Shown here: positions 58,687 through 64,000 of the stretch, piece by piece
Layout of the letters: each line of letters opens with the position of its first letter
Numbering within the stretch: the stretch's first letter is position 1
NCBI RefSeq assembly: GCF_022808175.1
Contig: NZ_JALGBX010000002.1
Span: forward strand, 248,001 to 312,000
DNA from: Streptomyces sp. AP-93
GTDB taxonomy: Bacteria > Actinomycetota > Actinomycetes > Streptomycetales > Streptomycetaceae
Reading direction: 5' to 3'
Length of the DNA stretch: 64,000 nt
Notes under the pieces: generated by a model
Told to the model about the DNA's origin: nothing
The model's database searches: none
What the model saw: only the letters and a program-made list of their open reading frames with translations
Position numbers and translations under genes: made by a program

Positions 58687-59393
58687 CCGTGGCCGAGGCC
58701 GTAGCCGAGGCCGTGCCGCCCGTCATCGAGTTCCGGAAAGTGGGTCTCACTTACCCGGGCCCCCCGCCGGTGGCCGCGTTCAAGCCGTGTGATCTCACCA
58801 TCCAGCGCGGGGAGTTCGTCACCGTGGTCGGCCCCTCGGGTTCCGGCAAGTCGACGTTCCTCAACATCGCGGGTCTGCTCGACGCACCGACCGAGGGCCA
58901 CTACCTCATCGACGGCATCGACACCGGCGCGCTCGGCGACAGCGACCGGACCGCCCTGCGCGGGCGCCGCATCGGATTCGTCTTCCAGTCCTTCCACCTC
59001 CTGCCACACCGCTCGGCCCTGGAGAACGTCGCCCTCGCCATGCTCTACAACGGTGTCCCCCGCAAGGAGCGTCCTGCCCGCGCCCGTGAGGCCCTCACCC
59101 GGGTCGGGCTCGCCCACCGCCTCGACGCGCTGCCCTCCCGCCTGTCCGGCGGCGAACGCCAACGCGTGGCCATCGCACGGGCCCTGGTCGCCCGCCCATC
59201 CCTGCTCCTGTGCGACGAACCCACCGGGAACCTCGACTCCGTCAACGCCGACACCGTCCTGGCCCTCCTCGACGAACTCCACGCCGACGGAATGACCGTC
59301 CTCGTCATCACCCACGACCAGGAAGTCGCCGCGCACGGCGGCCGGAGTGTGGCGATCCGCGACGGCATACTGCGCGAACAGGCCCCCGCATGA
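58683..59393 (+). CDS. ABC transporter ATP-binding protein, MacB/LolD type
   Basis: A 236-residue ABC ATPase with Walker A GPSGSGKST, Q-loop VFQSFHLLPHRSALENV, signature LSGGERQR, Walker B LLLCDEPTGNLDS and H-loop ITHDQEVA. The Q-loop and SALENV segment follow the MacB/LolD/FtsE clan. ATG 58683 overlaps the adaptor gene; the stop overlaps the permease ATG. It energises export of a cell-surface substrate with the next gene product. Confidence 0.95.
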   Translation: MTVAEAVAEAVPPVIEFRKVGLTYPGPPPVAAFKPCDLTIQRGEFVTVVGPSGSGKSTFLNIAGLLDAPTEGHYLIDGIDTGALGDSDRTALRGRRIGFVFQSFHLLPHRSALENVALAMLYNGVPRKERPARAREALTRVGLAHRLDALPSRLSGGERQRVAIARALVARPSLLLCDEPTGNLDSVNADTVLALLDELHADGMTVLVITHDQEVAAHGGRSVAIRDGILREQAPA

Positions 59394-60676
59394 ACCTGCC
59401 CCGCCTGCCCCAGCTCCGCCGGCTCGTGCGCGGACGACCGTCCGGCGCCGCCGTCCGTGTCGAGCCCTCCCGCTTCACCGCACGCGACAACGTCTCCGAG
59501 GCCTTCGCCGGGATCCTGCAACGCCCGGCCCGCTCGGCACTGACAGCCCTCGGAACCGTCCTCGGCGTCGGCACCTTCGTCGCCGTCCTCGGCCTCACCG
59601 CCACCACCTCCTCCCAGATCGACGCCCGCTTCAACCTCCTCACCGCCACCGAAGTGACCATCGAGGACATCGCCCAGGAGAAGAACAACTTCGCCGGCCC
59701 CGGATTCCCCGCCGACGCCGACGAACGCGTCGGACGCCTGGGCGGAGTCCAACACGCCGGCGTCTTCTACACCGTCCGCCTCGACGACACCGACGGCGGC
59801 GTCCGCTCCGCCCCCGTCGGCGGCACCACCGGCGAGGGCGACAACACCGGCGTCATCGCCGCCTCACCCGGCGCACTACAGGCCGCCGCCCCCACCATGG
59901 CCCAGGGCCGCCTCTACGACGAATACCACTCCAGCACCAAGCAACGCGTCGCCGTCCTCGGCTCCTCCGTCGCCGCACGCCTGGGCATCACCACCCTCGA
60001 CACCCGGCCGGCCGTCTTCATCGGCTCCGAGCCCTTCGCCGTGATCGGAATCATCAACGACGTCAAACGCAAATCCGACCTCCTCCTCACCGTCACGATC
60101 CCCCGCACCACCGCCGAGGAAATCTGGGGCCCACCCGAGAGCAGCGGCACCACCATGCTCATCGCCACCGACATCGGCGCCGCCCAACAGGTCGCCCAAC
60201 TCGCCCCCACCGCACTACGCCCCGACCACCCCGAATACCTCAAAGCCGTCCCACCACCAGACCCCCGCACCCTGCGCTCCGGAGTCACCTCCGACCTTCA
60301 GCAGCTCTTTCTCATCCTGGCCGGGATCTGCCTGGTCATCGGAGCCGTCGGCATCGCCAACACCACCCTCGTCGCCGTCCTGGAACGCACCGGCGAAATC
60401 GGCCTGCGCCGCGCACTCGGCGCCCGCGGCCGCCACATCACCACCCAATTCCTCGCCGAATCAGGCGCCCTGGGCGCACTCGGCGGACTCGTCGGCACCT
60501 CCCTGGGCACCCTCACCGTCGTCAGCATCGCCGTCATCCGCGACTGGACCCCCGTCATCCACCCCGCCACCGTCGCCACCGCACCCCTCCTCGGCCTCCT
60601 CACCGGAGTCCTCGCCGGCCTCTACCCCGCCTGGCGCGCCGCCCGCATCGAACCGGCAGAGGCGCTTCGGCGCTGA
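59390..60676 (+). CDS. ABC transporter permease, MacB/FtsX type
   Basis: A 428-residue permease: first helix after LQRPARSALTALGTVLGVGTFVAVLGL, then a large extracytoplasmic MacB_PCD domain (about 75-290). Three C-terminal helices follow with IGAVGIANTTLVAVLERTGEIGLRRALGARGRHI and TAPLLGLLTGVLAGLYPAWRAARIEPAEALRR, which are hallmarks of FtsX-type permeases. It completes a four-gene operon (lipoprotein, adaptor, ATPase, permease) with overlapping starts. Substrates of such mechanotransmitting exporters include peptides and lipoproteins. Confidence 0.95.
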   Translation: MNLPRLPQLRRLVRGRPSGAAVRVEPSRFTARDNVSEAFAGILQRPARSALTALGTVLGVGTFVAVLGLTATTSSQIDARFNLLTATEVTIEDIAQEKNNFAGPGFPADADERVGRLGGVQHAGVFYTVRLDDTDGGVRSAPVGGTTGEGDNTGVIAASPGALQAAAPTMAQGRLYDEYHSSTKQRVAVLGSSVAARLGITTLDTRPAVFIGSEPFAVIGIINDVKRKSDLLLTVTIPRTTAEEIWGPPESSGTTMLIATDIGAAQQVAQLAPTALRPDHPEYLKAVPPPDPRTLRSGVTSDLQQLFLILAGICLVIGAVGIANTTLVAVLERTGEIGLRRALGARGRHITTQFLAESGALGALGGLVGTSLGTLTVVSIAVIRDWTPVIHPATVATAPLLGLLTGVLAGLYPAWRAARIEPAEALRR

Positions 60677-60716
60677 GTCCCTCCGGCGCTGACGCGCTGA
60701 CGTGCCGGGGCACTAC

Positions 60717-60755
60717 ACGGCGAAGCCCCGGGCCGGTGGCCTGGGGCTTCGCCGT
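60717..60755. terminator. 13-bp stem terminator after the exporter operon
   Basis: ACGGCGAAGCCCC (60717-60729) pairs with GGGGCTTCGCCGT (60743-60755). It lies between the convergent permease and pirin genes. Confidence 0.8.
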
Positions 60756-60810
60756 ACGGGGGGCTCGGGGCTCGGACGCCACCGGGGTGGCGTCACCCCG
60801 GGGGGCGGGG

Positions 60811-61809
60811 TCAGTCCTCCGCGGCCTCGCCCGTTCCGCGGTGGCCGAGGCCGGTCCGCTCGGTGGTGGGGATCCGGCCCAGCCGGCCGGCCTGGAAGTC
60901 GTCGAACGCCTGCTGCAGCTCGTGCTTGCTGTTCATCACGAACGGCCCGTAGTGCGCCATCGGCTCCCGGATCGGCTGCCCGCCGAGCAGGACTATCTCC
61001 AGCGCGGGGGCGTTGGAGTCCTGGCCCTCGTCGGCCCGCAGGGTCAGCGAGCCGCCCTCGCCGAAGACCGCGGTCTGCCCGGTGTGGATGGGCCGCCGGT
61101 CCTCGCCGACCGAGCCGCGCCCGGCCAGTACGTACGCCAGGGCGTTGAAGTCCTCGCGCCACGGGAGGGTGATCTGCGCGCCGGGTGCGACCGTCGCGTG
61201 GATCATCGTGATCGGGGTGTGGGTGATGCCGGGGCCCTGGTGGCCGTCCAGCTCGCCGGCGATCACGCGGAGCAGGGCGCCGCCGTCCGGGGTGGAGAGC
61301 AGCTGGACCTGGCCGCCGCCGATGTCCTGGTAGCGCGGGGGCATCATCTTGTCGGAGGCGGGGAGGTTCACCCACAGCTGGAGGCCGTGGAAGAGCCCGC
61401 CGGACACCACGAGCGACTCCGGCGGAGCCTCGATGTGCAGCAGGCCGCTGCCGGCGGTCATCCACTGGGTGTCGCCGCCGTTGATGACTCCGCCGCCGCC
61501 GTTGCTGTCCTGGTGGACGAAGGTTCCGTCGATCAGGTAGGTGACGGTCTCGAAGCCGCGGTGGGGGTGCCACGGGGTGCCCTTGGGCTCGCCCGGGGCG
61601 TACTCCACCTCGCCCATCTGGTCCATCATGATGAACGGGTCGAGGTACTGGTAGTTGATCCCGGCGAACGCACGGCGCACCGGGAATCCCTCACCCTCGA
61701 AGCCACCCGGGGCGGTCGTGACGGCCAGCACCTTGCGGGCGGTCGTCTCCTGGGCCGGCTCCCCGACGCGCGGGAGCGTCAACGGGTTCTCCACAGTCAC
61801 TGCAGGCAT
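60811..61809 (-). CDS. pirin family protein
   Basis: A 332-residue bicupin. The N-terminal cupin holds the metal-binding motif GTPWHPHRGFETVTYLIDG and the later HIEAPPESLV, matching pirins, some of which are quercetin 2,3-dioxygenases. The C-terminal cupin_2 pirin domain (VAPGAQITLPWREDFNALAYVL) is complete. ATG 61809 follows GGAGG. The promoter side carries AGTTTAGTTGAAAC, a possible MarR-type half-palindrome at 61834. Function in Streptomyces is not established; oxidative-stress and flavonoid links are known from relatives. Confidence 0.92.
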   Translation of the reverse strand: MPAVTVENPLTLPRVGEPAQETTARKVLAVTTAPGGFEGEGFPVRRAFAGINYQYLDPFIMMDQMGEVEYAPGEPKGTPWHPHRGFETVTYLIDGTFVHQDSNGGGGVINGGDTQWMTAGSGLLHIEAPPESLVVSGGLFHGLQLWVNLPASDKMMPPRYQDIGGGQVQLLSTPDGGALLRVIAGELDGHQGPGITHTPITMIHATVAPGAQITLPWREDFNALAYVLAGRGSVGEDRRPIHTGQTAVFGEGGSLTLRADEGQDSNAPALEIVLLGGQPIREPMAHYGPFVMNSKHELQQAFDDFQAGRLGRIPTTERTGLGHRGTGEAAED

Positions 61810-61878
61810 GGTCGGAACCTCCTTCTGGCGTCGAGTTTAGTTGAAACCCGAACTTTCTGCCACTCGACAGAACAGAGA

Positions 61879-61905
61879 AGACCCCGGGGGAATTCCCCGG
61901 GGTCT
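61879..61905. terminator. terminator downstream of the 54-residue secreted peptide gene
   Basis: GACCCCGGGG pairs with CCCCGGGGTC around a short A/T loop. It follows the leftward peptide gene by about 37 bp and precedes the pirin promoter. Confidence 0.8.
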
Positions 61906-61941
61906 CAGGTTCCCTCTGCTGCGCGCTCGGCGCGCGGCCCG

Positions 61942-62106
61942 TCAGTCGCAGGTCGGGTGGAACCGGCACCAGTGGGCCGGCGCCGCCTCGGCCGGAGCCG
62001 CGGCGAGGACGCCCACGCCCATGGTCAGGGCCACGGTCGCCAGGACGGCGGCCGCCTTCGCACGAAGCCCTGCACGCGTGGCCGAAGTCTTGCGCGTACG
62101 AATCAT
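61942..62106 (-). CDS. secreted mini-peptide precursor, predicted 13-residue mature peptide
   Basis: A 54-residue ORF with ATG 62106 after GAGGAG. Residues 1-41 are a complete Sec signal peptide ending GVLAAAPAEA. After cleavage at AEA the mature product would be APAHWCRFHPTCD, with two cysteines spaced C-x5-C that could close a ring. The signal-peptide end and the 5' leader are nearly the same as in the neighbouring 62266 gene, whose mature protein begins with a C-x5-C loop (CPSGYAC). So this is either a truncated paralogue or a genuine small signalling/antimicrobial peptide. It has its own terminator. Confidence 0.65.
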   Translation of the reverse strand: MIRTRKTSATRAGLRAKAAAVLATVALTMGVGVLAAAPAEAAPAHWCRFHPTCD

Positions 62107-62227
62107 GGCTGGCTCCTCAGGTCGAAATCCGGATCGATCGAGATCGAAATCGAGTGGGGTTGTGGGGGACCCCCCGCGCATCCCCCGCAGTCCCGGTGTT
62201 CGGGAGTCGCGGCCGCCGGCCGCGATC

Positions 62228-62248
62228 CCTTCGGGCAGGGCCCGAAGG
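62228..62248. terminator. 9-bp hairpin between tandem paralogues
   Basis: CCTTCGGGC pairs with GCCCGAAGG around AGG. It lies between the 62266 stop and the mini-peptide leader, and resembles the hairpin at 62705, so it is part of a duplicated unit. Confidence 0.7.
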
Positions 62249-62265
62249 CCTACGGCTCGAAGGGC

Positions 62266-62628
62266 CTACGGCTGGATCGAGACCGAGTTGTACGGGGTCA
62301 TGTTGAGCGGGATCGACTGACCCGGCCACACGCCGTCACAGTCGGTGCCGTTGGTGTTGTGGCACAGCCAGATCTTCCAGCCGTGGGTCTGGTTGTTCTT
62401 GACGAGGTGCGTGCCCTCGTAGGAGTAGATCTTGTAGACGCCCGCGTACTTCCACATGTCGCGGATCCCGCTGCCCTCGGTGGTGCCCCAGTAGATGCAG
62501 GCGTACCCGCTCGGGCAGTAGGTCGCGACGGCCTCGGCCGGTGCTGCCGCCAGGACCCCCGTACCCAGCGCCATCACCCCCGCGGCCGCCACTGATCCGA
62601 GCTTCGTGCGTAAGGACGTACGTGCCAT
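62266..62628 (-). CDS. secreted peptidase-inhibitor I36-like protein
   Basis: A 120-residue exported protein: signal peptide 1-33 (ending GVLAAAPAEA) and an approximately 87-residue mature domain starting VATYCPSGYACIYWG. There are four cysteines (C38, C44, WLCHN, TDCDG) and many aromatics, the outline of small crystallin-like I36 inhibitors of metalloproteases in Streptomyces. ATG 62628 is chosen; a GTG just before it is in frame. It is followed leftward by a hairpin and the mini-peptide paralogue. Targets unknown. Confidence 0.82.
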   Translation of the reverse strand: MARTSLRTKLGSVAAAGVMALGTGVLAAAPAEAVATYCPSGYACIYWGTTEGSGIRDMWKYAGVYKIYSYEGTHLVKNNQTHGWKIWLCHNTNGTDCDGVWPGQSIPLNMTPYNSVSIQP

Positions 62629-62704
62629 CACGGTCCCCCTGTCAGTAGGAGCGGGCTTCCCCCCGCAGCACTGATGTTCGGGACTCCCGGCCGCCGCCGC
62701 GATC

Positions 62705-62724
62705 CTTTCGGGTACCGCCGAAAG
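62705..62724. terminator. 7-bp hairpin after the ArsR-type gene
   Basis: CTTTCGG pairs with CCGAAAG around six bases just past the 62731 stop. It is similar to the 62228 hairpin and adjoins a conserved leader block (62660-62712) shared with the mini-peptide gene. Confidence 0.6.
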
Positions 62725-62730
62725 CTGCGC

Positions 62731-63690
62731 TCAGGCGCCGCTGTGGAGGAGGTCCACGCCCAGGGCCGTCGCGGAGTGCAGGACCGCCTTGCCGTCCCGC
62801 GCCGTGGTGATCAGGCCCGCCGCGCGCAGGGTGCGGGTGTGCTCCGAGACCGACGGGAGGCTGATGTGGAGGTCGCGGGCCAGCTCGGAGGTGGTCCGCT
62901 GCTCGATCAGCAGCTGGAGCACGGCCGCCCGGGTCCGCCCCAGCAGCGCGTCAAGCGCGCCGTCCGCCCGGTCCGGGGACACCAGCGGCAGGGGGGTCAG
63001 CGCCGGGTAGAGGAGTACGTACGTCCCGTCCGGCTGATCGTCCAGCAGCGGGCGGCCCGTCCAGAACGGCGAGGGCATCAGCACCAGCCCGCGCCCGCCG
63101 AGCCGTACCTCGTAGTCCGGCGGCCGGCCCACCTCGAAGACCAGGCCCGACCAGTCGGCCTCCGGGTGCGTGCTCGCCAGGCAGGCCTTGATCCCGTGCG
63201 CGGCCAGCAGCCGGGTCCGCCAGGCCACGTCCGCCTGGAAGGACTGCCGGATCCGCGGCCAGTGCGGGGCGATGAGGACGTCGTACGCGGACCGGAGCGC
63301 GGAGTCGAGCTGCTCCCGGGCCTCCCGGTCCTGCCCCCACAGGGCGCGCAGCCAGGACGGAGACCCGGGCGCGCGGACGGCGGCGCGGGCCAGCCCCTCC
63401 GGCGTGAGGAAGGGGACCCGGTCCCGGATGACGGCGAGGCCCTCCTCCAGGCTGCGCACGTACGGCTCCACGAACTGCGGGTTGTCGCCGTCGGGGCGCA
63501 GCAGGTCGAACAGCGGCCGCACCCGCCCCGGCAGCTCCCGCGCGGCGAGGCTCCGCCAGCGGCCGAAAACCGCCTGCTGGTCCGTACGCTGCGCGGCGAC
63601 CAGCGCGAGGGCCAGCTCCACCAGGGGCTGGGGCTCGCTCGCGAAGGTGACGTTGAGCAGGTCCTCGGCCTCGAAGTGCACGCGCAGCAT
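62731..63690 (-). CDS. ArsR-type wHTH regulator with large N-terminal domain
   Basis: A 319-residue protein. The first 230 residues form an uncharacterised helical/mixed domain (WRSLAARELPGRVRPLFDLL, LFEVGRPPDYEVRLGGRGLVLMPSPF) seen in streptomycete regulators of the DUF5937 type. The C-terminal winged helix (RAAVLQLLIEQRTTSELARDLHISLPSVSEHTRTLRAAGLI, about 250-310) is of ArsR type without the usual Cys metal site. ATG 63690. It lies upstream of the two secreted paralogues, same direction, separated by hairpins, and could regulate them. Confidence 0.85.
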   Translation of the reverse strand: MLRVHFEAEDLLNVTFASEPQPLVELALALVAAQRTDQQAVFGRWRSLAARELPGRVRPLFDLLRPDGDNPQFVEPYVRSLEEGLAVIRDRVPFLTPEGLARAAVRAPGSPSWLRALWGQDREAREQLDSALRSAYDVLIAPHWPRIRQSFQADVAWRTRLLAAHGIKACLASTHPEADWSGLVFEVGRPPDYEVRLGGRGLVLMPSPFWTGRPLLDDQPDGTYVLLYPALTPLPLVSPDRADGALDALLGRTRAAVLQLLIEQRTTSELARDLHISLPSVSEHTRTLRAAGLITTARDGKAVLHSATALGVDLLHSGA

Positions 63691-63721
63691 GTCCGCCCCC
63701 TACCGGCCCGACCGTCGGCTT

Positions 63722-64000
63722 CTAGCCGTACATGCGGCGCATGGCGAAGTCGACCATCTGCTCGACCGCCTTCGCGTCGAAGACCATCCGGTGGTCGCCC
63801 TCCATGTCGAGGACGAAGCCGTAGCCGGTGGGCAGCAGGTCGATCACCTCGGCGCCGGTGATCACGAAGTACTTGGACTCCTTGCCGGCGTACCGGCGCA
63901 GCTCCTTGAGCGTGGTGAACATCGGGATGACCGGCTGCTGCGTGTTGTGCAGCGCGAGGAATCCCGGGGTGTCGCCGCGCGGGCAGTAGACCTTCGAGGA
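63722..64000 (-). CDS. SseB-like protein, 3' part (5' end beyond window)
   Basis: Only the C-terminal 92 residues are present; the frame stays open to the right edge. Visible sequence (KVYCPRGDTPGFLALHNTQQ, PVIPMFTTLKELRRYAGKES, GAEVIDLLPTGYGFVLDMEGDHRMVFDAKAVEQMVDFAMRRMYG) matches the SseB N-terminal-type domain found in streptomycetes: a TF-TLKELRRYAG motif and a conserved LLPTGYGFVLD. The role is unknown in actinobacteria; type III secretion links apply only to other bacteria. Confidence 0.75.
   Translation of the reverse strand, partial: SSKVYCPRGDTPGFLALHNTQQPVIPMFTTLKELRRYAGKESKYFVITGAEVIDLLPTGYGFVLDMEGDHRMVFDAKAVEQMVDFAMRRMYG

Overview
The window is high-GC actinobacterial DNA, almost certainly from a Streptomyces chromosome. 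The support is the strongly GC-biased third codon positions, frequent GTG/TTG starts, Streptomyces-type families (CbtAB, AspRS next to a PAS/SpoIIE phosphatase, an auxiliary TrpRS, DUF3152) and two 16-bp parS sites. parS sites cluster around oriC in Streptomyces, so this is probably core chromosome in the origin-proximal half. No rRNA, tRNA, insertion sequence, prophage or CRISPR array was seen. Both ends cut through genes (a response regulator on the left, an SseB-like gene on the right).

1-15 kb is rich in regulators and enzymes. It holds a NarL-type two-component pair, an ECF41-type sigma factor with its FAD oxidoreductase, a GtrA-like membrane protein and an alkyl-sulfatase-type metallo-beta-lactamase. 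Several regulator/enzyme pairs follow: MmyB-like XRE with an alpha/beta hydrolase, TetR with a GlxA-like regulator, TetR with another hydrolase. A secreted TAP-type hydrolase closes the block. Most divergent promoters carry obvious inverted or direct repeats.

15-27 kb is metabolism and ion transport. A cobalamin riboswitch precedes cbtB-cbtA; next come a secreted beta-propeller phytase, a phosphatase-fold protein lacking both catalytic histidines, uricase, a class III aminotransferase and an SDR. The kdpFABC potassium pump follows, headed by an extra 27-residue membrane peptide.

27-41 kb contains a divergent TPR regulator facing a KAS III-like operon, a sortase-F-like protein without catalytic residues, a RidA/Rrf2 operon with a probable leaderless promoter, a FUSC-type transporter, three copies of a dispersed intergenic repeat, and a lipoprotein/orphan sensor kinase pair. 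parS sites lie at 33.6 kb and at 41.2 kb; the second is the core of a 44-bp perfect palindrome.

41-53 kb is a conserved core block: a Tat-exported PhoX phosphatase with a PHO box, a vWA protein with a long Ala/Glu/Pro spacer, aspS, a PAS/GAF/SpoIIE/ATPase regulator, an AI-2E family transporter, an auxiliary-type tryptophanyl-tRNA synthetase, and a TetR/imine-reductase-like pair.

53.6-64 kb is the least ordinary part. It begins with an AT-richer, TTA-containing LuxR-type regulator, then two oppositely oriented groups of secreted proteins and lipoproteins around a palindrome-rich promoter, one of them a MacAB-like exporter operon. After a pirin come two tandem paralogous secreted genes. One encodes an I36-like Cys-rich protein; the other keeps only its leader, signal peptide and first C-x5-C loop, so its predicted product is a 13-residue secreted peptide. 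An ArsR-type regulator and an SseB-like gene end the window.
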